The position numbers were made by a program, and so were the translations under genes. From the NCBI GenBank assembly GCA_023663365.1, contig JAMPHP010000002.1, forward strand, positions 214,677 to 278,676: DNA of 64,000 nucleotides. The letters run 5' to 3'. How positions within the stretch are numbered: position 1 is the first letter of the stretch; every line of letters begins with the position of its first letter. The stretch is from Muribaculaceae bacterium. Lineage in GTDB: Bacteria; Bacteroidota; Bacteroidia; Bacteroidales; Muribaculaceae. Of the stretch, positions 51,191-61,593 are shown one piece after another. The notes below the pieces were generated by a model that saw only the letters and a list, made by a program, of their open reading frames with translations, searched no databases and was not told the DNA's origin.

Positions 51191-51934
51191 ATGGGAAGAG
51201 CATTTGAATACCGCAAAGCCCGTAAACTCAAACGCTGGGGCAACATGTCGCGCACTTTCACGCGCATAGGCAAAGAAATCACCATCGCCGCAAAAGCCGG
51301 TGGACCCGACCCCGACACCAACCCCCGCCTCCGCGCTCTGATGCAGAACGCAAAAGCCGCCAACATGCCCAAGGACACCGTTGAGCGCGCAATCAAGAAA
51401 GCAACCGATAAAAACGCCGGCGACTACAAGGAAATCACCTACGAAGGATACGGCCCCTTCGGCATCGCTATCTTCGTGGAAGCAGCCACCGACAACAACA
51501 CCCGCACCGTTGCAAACGTGCGCTCATACTTCACCAAGCACGGCGGCACTCTCGGCACTCAGGGCTCACTCACTTTCCTCTTCGACCACAAGAGCCTCTT
51601 TAAAATCAAGCCCAAAGAAGGCGTGAGCCTCGACGACCTCGAGCTCGAGCTCATCGACTACGGCGTAGACGAACTCGGCCACGACGAAGACGAGGAAGGC
51701 AACGAAGAAATCGTGCTCTACGGTGCTTTCGAATCGTACTCCCAGATTCAGAAATACCTCGAGGACAACGGCTTCGAAATCATCAGCTCCGAATTTGTCC
51801 GCATCCCCAACGATGTCAAGGATGTGACACCCGAGCAGCGCGAGACCATCAACAAGCTCCTCGAGAAGCTCGAAGACGACGAAGACGTGCAGAACGTGTT
51901 CCACAACATGCACGAAGAAGACGACGAGGAATAA
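51191..51934 (+). CDS. YebC/PmpR-family protein
   Basis: The 247-residue protein begins MGRAFEYRKARKLKRWGNMS and contains the family landmarks ITIAAKAGGPDPDTNPRLR, AKAANMPKDTVERAIKKA and YEGYGPFGIAIFVEAATDNN. YebC proteins are three-domain factors described either as transcriptional regulators (PmpR) or, more recently, as helpers that relieve ribosome stalling at proline stretches. The C-terminus is unusually acidic (EEDDEE). It lies 55 bases downstream of pheT and is probably read through from it, then closed by a terminator. The family is secure; which role applies here is not resolved by sequence. Confidence 0.94.
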   Translation: MGRAFEYRKARKLKRWGNMSRTFTRIGKEITIAAKAGGPDPDTNPRLRALMQNAKAANMPKDTVERAIKKATDKNAGDYKEITYEGYGPFGIAIFVEAATDNNTRTVANVRSYFTKHGGTLGTQGSLTFLFDHKSLFKIKPKEGVSLDDLELELIDYGVDELGHDEDEEGNEEIVLYGAFESYSQIQKYLEDNGFEIISSEFVRIPNDVKDVTPEQRETINKLLEKLEDDEDVQNVFHNMHEEDDEE

Positions 51935-51959
51935 TCGCCCCTCGCCTGTCCTCCACATA

Positions 51960-51996
51960 CAAAGGCCGGCCACAGCAGTGGTTCGGCCTTTTTTAC
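51960..51996 (+). terminator. Terminator after the YebC-family gene
   Basis: AAAGGCCGG and CCGGCCTTT-like arms around CCACAGCAGTGGTT are followed by TTTTTTA. Confidence 0.75.
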
Positions 51997-52057
51997 GTCG
52001 CAAAACGTGCCCCGGCTACCGTTTTTTAGCCGCCATACGCATTTTCAGTGCACGATA

Positions 52058-52089
52058 TTTGACTTTGTGACAAAAAAAACGTATCTTTG
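52058..52089 (+). promoter_or_regulatory. Promoter of the PpiD-like gene
   Basis: TTTG (52058-52061), 20 nt, TATCTTTG (52082-52089). The leader to the ATG at 52129 is about 35 nt and A/T-rich. Confidence 0.7.
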
Positions 52090-52128
52090 TGCGTTTTTTA
52101 CCGCGAAATAATAAACTATCAACATACA

Positions 52129-54228
52129 ATGGCAACCTTAGAGAAAATCAGAAACAAGTCTGTGCTGCTGTTCATCATCATCATAGTAGCACTCCTTGCC
52201 TTCATCCTGGGTGACTTCCTCACCTCAGGACGCACCTACTTCGGCCACCCCACCACCGTAGCGAAAGCCGGTGGAGCGACCGTAGAATACCAGGACTACC
52301 AGAACCGCCTTGCACAAGCCGGAGAGCAGCTCCGCGGTCAGGGCCGCGAGTACAGCAACGACGTACTCACCCAGACCGTAGTGCAGTCGCTCCTCACCGA
52401 GCAGCTCTTCAAGCAGGAATACGAGCGCCTCGGCATCAAGGTCACCGACGCCGAGCTCACCGAAGCAATGACAGGTGAGAATCCCCACCCCGCAGCAGCT
52501 CAGATGATCGGCTACCTCTCGCAGCAGCTCCAGCTCCCCGAAGCATCGGGCCGCGCTGTCTACGATGCAATGCAGAACCCCGCCAAGTACGGTCTGCGCC
52601 CCGAGCTCGGCGATGAGCTCCGCAAAATCTGGGCATCGCAGGAGCAGGAACTCGAAGCCAACATGCTCAACCAGAAGTTCATGAGCCTCGTCACAGGCCT
52701 CTTCACCTACAATAAACTCGATGCCAAGAGCTTCTACGACGACAACGCCACAACCCGCCACATCGCTTACGTCAACAAAGACGCCAGCGCCGTTGCCGAC
52801 GACGAAATCGAATTCACCGATGCCGACGTCAAAGCTCTCTGGAACGCTCAGAAAGCAAACTACCGCATCGACGAGGAAACCCGCGAAATCAACTACATCT
52901 ACGTGCCCATCGAGCCCTCGCAGGCCGACCGCATCGCAGGTCAGCAGGTAGTTGAAGATGCCATCGCAGGCCTCAACGAGACCGCCGGAACCGAAGCCGT
53001 GGCTCAGAACTCACGCTTCGTGGTATCGACAGCCAACCTCCCCCTCTCGCGCATCTCCGACAACCGCCTCAAGACCTTCGTCAACGAGAACGAGAAAGGC
53101 CAGGCCAAGCTCCTCAACCGCGACAACGACACCTACACCATCGCCAAAATCCTCGACGTGACCACAGGTATCGACTCCATCAACGTGTCGATGCTCCGCG
53201 CCATCGAAGGCACGAACCTCGACAGCATCGTGAATGTGCTCAACAGCGGCGCCAGCTTCGCATCCCTTTCCGACGGTGCAAGCATCCAGGGCCAGGACAG
53301 CATCTGGACAGCACTCGAAGGCGTAGGCCTTGAAGAGAACATCAAGGGCGCCCTCACCAACGCCACCGTAGGCAAGGCCTTCATCTTCACCGACACCATC
53401 CAGGGCACTCCCGTGAGCGCCGTCTACAAGGTGAACCGCCGCCACGCTCCCGTCAACTACTACGACATCGCCACCATCGAGTACACTGTCGATCCCTCGC
53501 AGGAGACCCTCAACGACCTCACATCGGCTCTCCGCACCTACGTGAGCAACAACTCTTCGGCCGACGAATTTGTGAAAAACGCCACCGAAGCAGGCTACAG
53601 CGTGCTCTCCGACCAGGTAAGCAACTCCTCGACCGGCATTGGCAATGCAACCGACAGCCGCCGCTTCGTGAAGTGGGCTATGGAAGCAAAGAAAGGCAAA
53701 GTATCGCCCATGATGCAGGACGACAAGCAGAGCTACATCATCGCTGTGGCCGTGACCGACATCTACGACGACTTCATCCCCTACACAAGCCCCGCCGTGA
53801 ACACTCAGCTCACAGCTCAGGCCCGCAACGCCAAGAAAGCTGACAAGCTCATGGCTGACTACGCAGGCAAGGCAAGCGACCTCGCCGGCTATGCCAAGGC
53901 TATGGACGCTGAAGTAAACGAAGGCAACGTGAACATCACCACTCCCACCCTTCTCTCAATCGGCTTCAACGAAAGCGCCCTCCAGGGTGCCATTGCCGCC
54001 GCCGAGAAAGGCAAGCTCGTAGGCCCCGTGAAGGGCAACCGCGGCATCCTCGTGTTCGAGGTGCGCGACATCAACACCGACAACCGCCCCTTCACCGAGG
54101 CTGAGTACGGACAGCGCTTCAACCAGACCTTCGGCCTCACACGCCAGGCAACTCCCCTGCCCCTCCTCCTGGGCAAGGAAAAGGTCGACAACCGCTCGCT
54201 CAACTTCGTTCAGGCAGTAGGCGAATAA
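52129..54228 (+). CDS. PpiD/SurA-like membrane-anchored peptidyl-prolyl isomerase
   Basis: The start is set at ATG 52129 (MATLEKIRNKSVLLFIIIIV) because the upstream extension overlaps the promoter. The 699-residue protein has a short cytosolic N-terminus, one transmembrane helix (about 12-34) and a SurA-N-like chaperone region (VQSLLTEQLFKQEYERLGIK). Long helical segments follow, with two parvulin-like regions in which rotamase motifs are weak (KGKLVGPVKGNRGILVFEV). PpiD-type proteins sit at the inner membrane and assist folding of exported proteins leaving Sec. The isolated gene has a strong promoter and a perfect palindromic terminator, consistent with steady expression. Confidence 0.88.
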   Translation: MATLEKIRNKSVLLFIIIIVALLAFILGDFLTSGRTYFGHPTTVAKAGGATVEYQDYQNRLAQAGEQLRGQGREYSNDVLTQTVVQSLLTEQLFKQEYERLGIKVTDAELTEAMTGENPHPAAAQMIGYLSQQLQLPEASGRAVYDAMQNPAKYGLRPELGDELRKIWASQEQELEANMLNQKFMSLVTGLFTYNKLDAKSFYDDNATTRHIAYVNKDASAVADDEIEFTDADVKALWNAQKANYRIDEETREINYIYVPIEPSQADRIAGQQVVEDAIAGLNETAGTEAVAQNSRFVVSTANLPLSRISDNRLKTFVNENEKGQAKLLNRDNDTYTIAKILDVTTGIDSINVSMLRAIEGTNLDSIVNVLNSGASFASLSDGASIQGQDSIWTALEGVGLEENIKGALTNATVGKAFIFTDTIQGTPVSAVYKVNRRHAPVNYYDIATIEYTVDPSQETLNDLTSALRTYVSNNSSADEFVKNATEAGYSVLSDQVSNSSTGIGNATDSRRFVKWAMEAKKGKVSPMMQDDKQSYIIAVAVTDIYDDFIPYTSPAVNTQLTAQARNAKKADKLMADYAGKASDLAGYAKAMDAEVNEGNVNITTPTLLSIGFNESALQGAIAAAEKGKLVGPVKGNRGILVFEVRDINTDNRPFTEAEYGQRFNQTFGLTRQATPLPLLLGKEKVDNRSLNFVQAVGE

Positions 54229-54240
54229 TCACGCCGACCA

Positions 54241-54290
54241 CGCATAAAAAAGCATCGCCACCCGGCCGGGTGGCGATGCTTTTTTATGCG
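54241..54290. terminator. Perfect 50-bp palindromic bidirectional terminator
   Basis: Positions 54241-54265 and 54266-54290 are exact reverse complements with no spacer; the GC-rich core is flanked by A6 on one side and T6 on the other, so it terminates both the PpiD-like gene and the convergent alkaline phosphatase gene. Confidence 0.9.
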
Positions 54291-54304
54291 TAATCCCCGA
54301 GGTG

Positions 54305-55684
54305 TCAATCCTTGACGATGCTGAGGATTGTGCGGGGGATGTCGATATTGTTGTTGGGGCCGTCGAAGCGCTCGGCACCTACGCCGACAGCGAACACGGG
54401 CACGGGGTTGGCCGAATGGCTCGAAGTGGTGAAGGCGAAGCCTGAGGCTCGGTTGAAGATGCCGAATACCTCCACGGCAAATTCATTGAAGGAAGCGTAG
54501 AGAGTCTGTTGGTCGGCGCTGTTGCGCATCTCGAAAGTCTTGTCGAAAAGCTCGCGGAGAGTCTGTTCCTGCTCCTGAGTGAGCTTTATGTGAGTGAAGA
54601 AGCCGAGGTTTTCGGCCAGATAGTCGCGCATATCCTCCCACTTGTAGATCATGCGGCTGTGGAGGATGCTCTTGCAGTAGTCGCTGAATTCCTCCTTCGA
54701 TACCTTCTGGTAGTCGATGTTGCGGAGCCCTTCGCCTGCAGGCTTCACGTGAGCCATGCCGCCGGTGTCATGGTCGGCAGTGACCACGATAAGAGTTTCG
54801 TCGGGGTGCGCCTGATAGAATTTATAGGCGATGTTGAGAGCCTGGTCGAAGTTGATGATTTCCTTCACGGCGGCACCCCCATCGTTGGCATGAAGGGCGT
54901 GGTCGATGTTGCCGCCCTCGACCATCATGAAGAAGCGGTCGGGCGAGGTGCGCTCGAGCTGCTTGAGGCAGGTCTCGGTGATGAGCGGAAGATTGAGCAC
55001 TCCGGCTATGGAGTCGATGGTATAGCCTATGTTCCACTCCTTGGTGCCCTCGGGGTTGAGCAGGAGCACCTTTTCGGAGGAGATTTTCTCGATTTCGTCG
55101 GGGCCGCGCACGATCTGCACATTGTTGGCGGCGAACTTCTCGAGCAGGTCGTTTGGCTTGCCGTCGGTGGCAGTTCCGCGCAGGCCGGCTCCGGCAAGGA
55201 AGTTGAAGCCCGACTCGGCCATCTGCGAGCCAATCTCATAGAACATCTTGCGCGAGGGCACGTGCGCGTAGAAAGCACCCGGAGTGGCATCGTCGGGAGC
55301 CACGGAAGTGACCACGCCAATGCCGTAACCCATAGCCGCGAGGTCGCGCGTGATTGAATATACGGCTGCCGTGTCGGGGTCCATGCCGAGCATACCGTTG
55401 CGGGTCTTGTGCCCGGTGGATAGCGCGGTACCGGCTGCGGCCGAGTCGGTGATGTCCGACGATGCCGAATAGGTGCGGCACCAGCTCTGCACGGGCATCT
55501 GCGTCATGGTGAGTTTATGCGCGTCTTTGAGGATGGTGCGGCAGTAAGTCTCGGTCACGCCCACGGGGGCAAGCCCCATGCCGTCGCCAATAAATAGAAA
55601 TACGTACTTCGGGCTTTCGGCAGAGGCGCCGAAAGCCGTGGCGGCAGATAGTGCCGCCGCGAAAATCAATCGTTGAACATTCAT
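54305..55684 (-). CDS. Alkaline phosphatase
   Basis: The 459-residue exported enzyme has a signal peptide (MNVQRLIFAAALSAATAFGA). Alkaline phosphatase superfamily sites are present: FLFIGDGMGLAPV (metal-binding Asp), ITDSAAAGTALSTG (nucleophilic Ser), GGNIDHALHANDGG and VTADHDTGG (metal-binding Asp/His), and a final His in TTSSHSANPVPVF. It hydrolyses phosphate monoesters in the periplasm to supply phosphate. It is closer to the single-domain alkaline phosphatases of Bacteroidetes than to E. coli PhoA. No Pho box could be recognised. It is transcribed as a single gene, converging on the PpiD-like gene. Confidence 0.93.
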   Translation of the reverse strand: MNVQRLIFAAALSAATAFGASAESPKYVFLFIGDGMGLAPVGVTETYCRTILKDAHKLTMTQMPVQSWCRTYSASSDITDSAAAGTALSTGHKTRNGMLGMDPDTAAVYSITRDLAAMGYGIGVVTSVAPDDATPGAFYAHVPSRKMFYEIGSQMAESGFNFLAGAGLRGTATDGKPNDLLEKFAANNVQIVRGPDEIEKISSEKVLLLNPEGTKEWNIGYTIDSIAGVLNLPLITETCLKQLERTSPDRFFMMVEGGNIDHALHANDGGAAVKEIINFDQALNIAYKFYQAHPDETLIVVTADHDTGGMAHVKPAGEGLRNIDYQKVSKEEFSDYCKSILHSRMIYKWEDMRDYLAENLGFFTHIKLTQEQEQTLRELFDKTFEMRNSADQQTLYASFNEFAVEVFGIFNRASGFAFTTSSHSANPVPVFAVGVGAERFDGPNNNIDIPRTILSIVKD

Positions 55685-55704
55685 TATATCAGGTTGTCAG
55701 GGTT

Positions 55705-57231
55705 TTATTTCATTGAAGCCAGAATACGGTCGATGATGCGGCGATCATTGGCCAGGCGGGGTATCTTTCGCTGCCCGCCGAGCTTGCCGGTGGCTCCGAG
55801 CCAGCGGTTGAAGGTGCCTTTGGGAGCTTCGGTGAGCTCAAGGCGGGCAAGGAAAATGCCGCCTGTGCGCTTGGCCTGGTAGTCGGAGTTCACGGCCTGC
55901 AGCTCGGCATCGAGAATGTCGGCGAAAGCCTCGTTGCCGCAAGCCGGGGGCGTGGCCCACTCCACGAGCCACTGATGGTGACCCTTGGTGCCACATGCGG
56001 CGTAAACGGGTGCCGCAGTATAGTTGGCTATGGCGGCGCCTGTGCGTGCACATGCCGCAGCAATGGCGCGGTCGGCGTTCCACACCATGAGCTCTTCGCC
56101 GAAAGCATTGATGAAGCTGCTTGTGCGACCCGCTATGGTGATACGCAGCGGCTCCACGCTCTCCACACGCACGGTGTCGCCGATGATATAGCGCCAGAGT
56201 CCGTTGCACGAGCTTATCACCAGAGCGTAGCTGTGCCCCGGCTGCACCTCCCATGCCGGGAGTGCCACAGCTCCGGGGCGCCCGAATTGCTCCAGAGGCA
56301 CAAATTCGTAGAAAACCCCGGCATCGAGAATTAGCCGCATGGCGTGTGTCTCGCGGCTGTCCTGCAGCGCAAAGAAGCCTTCGGAAGCATTATAAGTCTC
56401 CATATAGTGCATCCGCTTGCGGTCGATGATTTCATCGTACTGGTTGCGATAGGGGCCGAAGGCGATGCCTCCGTGGAAGAATACCTCCAGATTGGGCCAC
56501 ACTTCATTGATGGTGGATTTTCCCGTCATCTCGAGTATCGTCCGGAGCACTGTCATGAACCACGAGGGCACACCCGAGATATTGGTCACATCCTGCCCGA
56601 TGGCAGCTTTGGCTATAGCAGGGAGCTTACGGCTCCAGTCGGGCATCAAGGCAATATCCTTGGAGGGTACACGAAAAAGATTTATCGCCGGGTTTATACG
56701 GTCGATAAGAGTAGCCGACAGGTCGCCCACACACACATCTGCCGGAACGTCGGCGAGCTCATTGGCAAAACTTCCTCCGAGAATAAGACTCTTGCCGCCG
56801 AAAAGCCTGCTGTGCGGATGCCGGGCAAGGTAAGCCCCCACGCACTCCACCCCGCCACGGTAGTGGTTGCGGTGCAGGCAGGCATCCGTAAGCGGGATAT
56901 ACTTGCTCTTGCCCCCCGATGTGCCCGACGACTGCGCGAAGCGCCTGCACCGCCCCGGCCAGAGCACATCGCGCTCTCCGGCCACCATACGCATCACATC
57001 GGGGCGGATGCTCTCATATTCGGTCACAGGTGCGGCATCGGCATAGTCGCGGTAGGCCATGCCGGGAGCGAAAGCATAGCGGCGCCCCACCTCAGTGCCG
57101 GCGGCAGCTTTCAGGAGCGACTCAAGCACGCGCCGCTGCTCACGCTCGGTGTCGGCCGGCGTGGCGATACCGGCTGTCAGGCGTGCTCTGCGCTCGAAGA
57201 AAGGGCGGACAAGTGGCGTGAAATTCAGCAT
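55705..57231 (-). CDS. GH3 auxin-responsive-promoter-like acyl-adenylating enzyme
   Basis: The 508-residue protein matches the GH3 family: RFAQSSGTSGGKSKYIPLT (ATP/phosphate-binding loop), VFFHGGIAFGPYRNQY and YMETYNASEGFFALQD (adenylate-binding region), and WRYIIGDTVRVES (hinge). Plant GH3 enzymes conjugate amino acids to carboxylic hormones through an acyl-adenylate; the bacterial substrate is unknown. There is no signal peptide, so it is cytosolic. It is very common in Bacteroidales genomes. It lies between alkaline phosphatase and xseB on the same strand, 31 bases after xseB, suggesting co-transcription with the latter. Confidence 0.92.
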   Translation of the reverse strand: MLNFTPLVRPFFERRARLTAGIATPADTEREQRRVLESLLKAAAGTEVGRRYAFAPGMAYRDYADAAPVTEYESIRPDVMRMVAGERDVLWPGRCRRFAQSSGTSGGKSKYIPLTDACLHRNHYRGGVECVGAYLARHPHSRLFGGKSLILGGSFANELADVPADVCVGDLSATLIDRINPAINLFRVPSKDIALMPDWSRKLPAIAKAAIGQDVTNISGVPSWFMTVLRTILEMTGKSTINEVWPNLEVFFHGGIAFGPYRNQYDEIIDRKRMHYMETYNASEGFFALQDSRETHAMRLILDAGVFYEFVPLEQFGRPGAVALPAWEVQPGHSYALVISSCNGLWRYIIGDTVRVESVEPLRITIAGRTSSFINAFGEELMVWNADRAIAAACARTGAAIANYTAAPVYAACGTKGHHQWLVEWATPPACGNEAFADILDAELQAVNSDYQAKRTGGIFLARLELTEAPKGTFNRWLGATGKLGGQRKIPRLANDRRIIDRILASMK

Positions 57232-57262
57232 AAGAAAGTTTCGGATGATAAATCAGCTCCCA

Positions 57263-57481
57263 TCAGCTCTCGATAGCGTTGTCGAGCTCTTCGAGCACCT
57301 TTCGCAGCTCGCCCTCGGTGCGCGTGAGCTTGGCGCGGCACACTTTGAGCAATGCCGCCGCACGTGCGGTGCGCTCGGCGAGCGTGTCCACGTCGCAATT
57401 GTCGGCCCTGAGCCCCGAGAGGATCGCCTCCAGCTCGGAAAGGGCTTGATTATATGTAAGTTCGCTGTCGTTGGGGTGCAT
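57263..57481 (-). CDS. xseB: Exodeoxyribonuclease VII small subunit
   Basis: ATG 57481 (MHPNDSELTYNQALSELEAI) is preferred to the longer frame from 57532, which would cross the promoter. The 72-residue product has the helical-hairpin XseB pattern (ELEAILSGLRADNCDVDTLA, then ARAAALLKVCRAKLTRTEGE). It binds the XseA large subunit, not present in this window, to form the single-strand-specific nuclease ExoVII used in mismatch repair. A TACATTTG box on the minus strand (57513-57520) would start transcription about 25 bases upstream. Length is typical. Confidence 0.88.
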   Translation of the reverse strand: MHPNDSELTYNQALSELEAILSGLRADNCDVDTLAERTARAAALLKVCRAKLTRTEGELRKVLEELDNAIES

Positions 57482-57512
57482 AAGGCGATGTGATGTAATT
57501 TGTTTTAAGATA

Positions 57513-57520
57513 CAAATGTA
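57513..57520 (-). promoter_or_regulatory. -7 box (TACATTTG) upstream of xseB
   Basis: It fits TAnnTTTG on the minus strand; a CAAA at 57543-57546 could be the -33 TTTG, but with a long 22-nt spacer. Confidence 0.4.
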
Positions 57521-57629
57521 AACATTTTTCACGAGAAATAGGCAAAAACTGAAGCTCTTTCGCCTCTTTTGCCTCTCTTAGAAAAGAACGCAGACGAAGC
57601 CATAAAGTTTTTCCGCCCTGTGATGCTAA

Positions 57630-59015
<1,386 letters not shown>

Positions 59016-59041
59016 AGCATACTCCCGCTTTATATAGCACA

Positions 59042-59076
59042 AGATGCCCTGACACTGAGCCGGGGCATCTTTTATT
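59042..59076 (+). terminator. Terminator after eno
   Basis: AGATGCCC (59042-59049) pairs with GGGCATCT (59063-59070) and is followed by TTTATTT. Confidence 0.8.
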
Positions 59077-59167
59077 TCTAAAAAAATCTTAAAACAAAGA
59101 CTGGCCGAGGGAAATATTTTGCCAATCGAAAAAAAATATCTAAATTTGCACTCGCAAATCACGCGAT

Positions 59168-59239
59168 GGTCCATTCGTCTATCGGTTAGGACGCAAGATT
59201 TTCATTCTTGAAAGAGGAGTTCGATTCTCCTATGGACTA
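59168..59239 (+). tRNA. tRNA-Glu (TTC), copy 1
   Basis: A 72-nt cloverleaf with acceptor GGTCCAT/ATGGACT, anticodon stem-loop CAAGA-TTTTCAT-TCTTG (anticodon TTC) and T-arm GAGGAGTTCGATTCTCC. The discriminator A is followed by CTA, so CCA is not encoded. The sequence is identical to the copy at 59590-59661. Confidence 0.95.
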
Positions 59240-59276
59240 CTAATTATAAATAGAATATAACGAATTATCGCATACA

Positions 59277-59534
59277 ATGGCAAACCACGATTCTTCTAAA
59301 AAGCGTATCCGCCAGACTGCAAGCCGCCGTCTGCGCAACCGCTACTATGCCAAGACTGCCCGCAACGCCGTTCGCAACCTCCGCAAGATGACCGACAAAG
59401 CAGCTGCTGAAGCTCGCTACCGCGAAGTGAGCGCTATGCTCGACCGCCTCGCTGCTAAGAACACCATCAGCAAGAACAAGGCTTCGAACCTCAAGAGCAA
59501 GCTGGCCAAGCACATCGCTAAGCTCGCTGCCTAA
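59277..59534 (+). CDS. rpsT: 30S ribosomal protein S20
   Basis: This is an 85-residue highly basic helical protein: [20 protein letters not shown], then [20 protein letters not shown] and [17 protein letters not shown]. It binds 16S rRNA and helps early assembly of the small subunit. It lies 37 bases after one tRNA-Glu and 55 bases before an identical one, so all three may share a transcript processed by tRNA cleavage. Length and composition are normal for bacterial S20. Confidence 0.97.
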   Translation: MANHDSSKKRIRQTASRRLRNRYYAKTARNAVRNLRKMTDKAAAEARYREVSAMLDRLAAKNTISKNKASNLKSKLAKHIAKLAA

Positions 59535-59589
59535 GGCATAAACGATTTACACCGGCTCTGATGCCGCCAAGGTACAGCGCCGAAGGGAC

Positions 59590-59661
59590 GGTCCATTCGT
59601 CTATCGGTTAGGACGCAAGATTTTCATTCTTGAAAGAGGAGTTCGATTCTCCTATGGACTA
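59590..59661 (+). tRNA. tRNA-Glu (TTC), copy 2
   Basis: Same 72-nt sequence as copy 1, but here the discriminator A is followed by an encoded CCA (59662-59664). It lies immediately downstream of rpsT. Confidence 0.95.
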
Positions 59662-59718
59662 CCAAGCTACACGGCAGCTCTGATCTTCCGATTGGAGCTG
59701 CTTTATTATGTCATAACC

Positions 59719-60333
59719 ATGATAAAAAACCTCTTGTTTGACCTCGGCGGAGTCATCATCGACATCGACCGGCAGCGTTGCGTAGACGCTTACGCTGCGC
59801 TCGGACTCCCCGACCCCGACTCTTACTTCGGGCTTTATGCGCAGACCGGCATATTCATGGCCATCGAAGACGGCTCCATGAACGTCGACGACTTCCACGC
59901 CGCCCTCCGTGCCAAGCTCCCCGAAGGCACTACCGATTACCAGATTGACTCCGCTTTCCAGAAATTTATCGTAGGCATACCCGAGCACCGCCTGAAAGCT
60001 CTCAGAGAGCTTCGCCGCAAGGGCTACAACATATACCTGCTCAGCAACACCAACCCCATCATGTGGCGTGGCGTCATAGCCACGGAGTTCGGCAAAGAAG
60101 GCCTCCGCCGCGAGGACTACTTCGACGGCATGGTCACCTCCTTTGAAGCACGCTCGGCCAAGCCCGATGCCGGCATATTCCACTACACCATCGACCAGCT
60201 CGGCATCGACCCGGCAGAGACCCTTTTCTTCGACGACTCACAGGCCAATGTCGATGCAGCCCGTGCCATAGGCTTCCGCGCTGTGCATGTGGTGCCCGGC
60301 ACCGAGTTCACAGAATATCTGCCCGATGCCTGA
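59719..60333 (+). CDS. HAD-superfamily hydrolase (YihX-like)
   Basis: The start is ATG 59719 (MIKNLLFDLGGVIIDIDRQR); a frame from 59692 adds nine residues without family support. The 204-residue protein has HAD motif I FDLGGVIIDID, motif II LLSNTNP, a lysine region SAKPDAGIF (motif III) and motif IV FFDDSQANVDAA. It is most like YihX/FMN phosphatase-type enzymes (IA subfamily) that dephosphorylate small sugar phosphates or FMN. Its end overlaps ribF by 8 bases; the pairing with the FMN/FAD-forming enzyme makes a flavin-nucleotide phosphatase role attractive but unproven. Confidence 0.88.
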   Translation: MIKNLLFDLGGVIIDIDRQRCVDAYAALGLPDPDSYFGLYAQTGIFMAIEDGSMNVDDFHAALRAKLPEGTTDYQIDSAFQKFIVGIPEHRLKALRELRRKGYNIYLLSNTNPIMWRGVIATEFGKEGLRREDYFDGMVTSFEARSAKPDAGIFHYTIDQLGIDPAETLFFDDSQANVDAARAIGFRAVHVVPGTEFTEYLPDA

Positions 60334-61210
60334 CAAAGGCTACATAGCCACGATAGGCACTTTCGACGGTGTTCACCGAGGCCATGCGAGCCTCCTTGCC
60401 CACCTCTCGGCCGAGGCGCGGCGCCTGGGTATGCGCCCACTCGCCCTCGCGATATCACCGCACCCGATGGCAATAGTAAGGCCGCAGGCCGCACCGCCCA
60501 TCCTCACACTACCCGACCAAAGAATAAAGCTGATAGAGCAAATCAGCGGCGTGGAGGCCCGTATTCTCAGCCTCGGGCGCGACGACTTCGCCCTCAGCGG
60601 CGCCGAGTTTATAAGCCGCTTGCACGAGCGCTGCGGTGTAGAGGCCTTCGTGATGGGATTCAACAACCACATAGGCAGCGACCACGCCACCGCCGCCCAC
60701 CTCTCGGCAGCCCCAATCCCCGTATTCACTGCCGAAGCGTGCCCGGGCGGGGCGCACATCAGCAGCTCAGCCATCCGCCGGGCCCTTGCCGCCGGGCAGA
60801 TTGCCGAGGCCACAGCCATGCTCGGCCACAGCTACACTTACCGCGGACGCGTTGCTCATGGCAAGAAACTGGGGCGCACCATATCTTTCCCCACAGCCAA
60901 TATCGCCCCCTTCGACGCGGCACAGCTGCTTCCGGCCACGGGTGTCTACGCCGTCGATGCCACACTCCCCGACGGAAGCACACACCGAGCCATGGCAAAC
61001 ATAGGGCGGCGCCCCACCGTCGATGCCGATGGAGCGCCTATAAGTTTTGAAGTACACATAATGGGCTTTGACGGCGACCTCTACGGCAGCTCGGTCGAAA
61101 TATCGTTCATATCCCGCCTGCGCGACGAGCAGCACTTCGACTCCCTCGACGCTCTCCGCCACCAACTGCAGGCCGATGCCGAAGCCGCCCGAGCAGCAAC
61201 GGCCGAATAG
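60326..61210 (+). CDS. ribF: Bifunctional riboflavin kinase / FAD synthetase
   Basis: ATG 60326 (MPDKGYIATIGTFDGVHRGH) places the nucleotidyltransferase HxGH motif (GVHRGH) at the correct distance; it overlaps the HAD stop. The 294-residue protein has the FAD synthetase domain (AISPHPMAIV, FVMGFNNHIGSDH) and C-terminal riboflavin kinase (YRGRVAHGKKLGRTISFPTA, then ANIGRRPTVDADG and FEVHIMGFDGDLYG). It makes FMN and FAD from riboflavin. The length is slightly short but complete for Bacteroidetes RibF. It converges on the higBA pair. Confidence 0.94.
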   Translation: MPDKGYIATIGTFDGVHRGHASLLAHLSAEARRLGMRPLALAISPHPMAIVRPQAAPPILTLPDQRIKLIEQISGVEARILSLGRDDFALSGAEFISRLHERCGVEAFVMGFNNHIGSDHATAAHLSAAPIPVFTAEACPGGAHISSSAIRRALAAGQIAEATAMLGHSYTYRGRVAHGKKLGRTISFPTANIAPFDAAQLLPATGVYAVDATLPDGSTHRAMANIGRRPTVDADGAPISFEVHIMGFDGDLYGSSVEISFISRLRDEQHFDSLDALRHQLQADAEAARAATAE

Positions 61211-61216
61211 CCGGCA

Positions 61217-61582
61217 TTACACCCCAAGGACAATTGCCGGGTCAATATTGAGTTTACGGCTTATCTCCCGCGCCTGCTTCAGAGTGGGCTCCTTTCGTCC
61301 CGCAAGATACTCACAGATACGCGATGGATTGATGCCAAGCAATTTGGACAAAGCCAGCTGCGTCAGCCCCATCTCATACATCCTTAGCTTAAGCATATCG
61401 ACAAGTGTCGGCTCCCCAATAGAGTAATGCTCATCAGAGTAGTCGGCCACCAGGCCCGACAGCAGCTCCAGCTCCATGCTGTAAGGGTCGGTCAGCGGGG
61501 TATCGTCTGTCACGTAAGGAAGTATTTCCTCAACTCTCTGCAAAGCCCAGCGGTATTGTGCTTCATTTTCAATCTTTGTCAT
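61217..61582 (-). CDS. higA: HigA-like XRE-family antitoxin
   Basis: ATG 61582 (MTKIENEAQYRWALQRVEEI) lies after the toxin stop; the frame from 61609 overlaps the toxin and is less likely. The 121-residue protein has an N-terminal helical region (PLTDPYSMELELLSGLVADY) and a C-terminal Cro/C1-type helix-turn-helix (LTQLALSKLLGINPSRICEY, then GRKEPTLKQAREISRKLNID). This layout is typical of HigA antitoxins encoded downstream of HigB. It neutralises the toxin and represses the operon. It lies 11 bases after higB and ends 6 bases from the convergent ribF stop. Confidence 0.88.
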   Translation of the reverse strand: MTKIENEAQYRWALQRVEEILPYVTDDTPLTDPYSMELELLSGLVADYSDEHYSIGEPTLVDMLKLRMYEMGLTQLALSKLLGINPSRICEYLAGRKEPTLKQAREISRKLNIDPAIVLGV

Positions 61583-61593
61583 ATCCGAAGACC

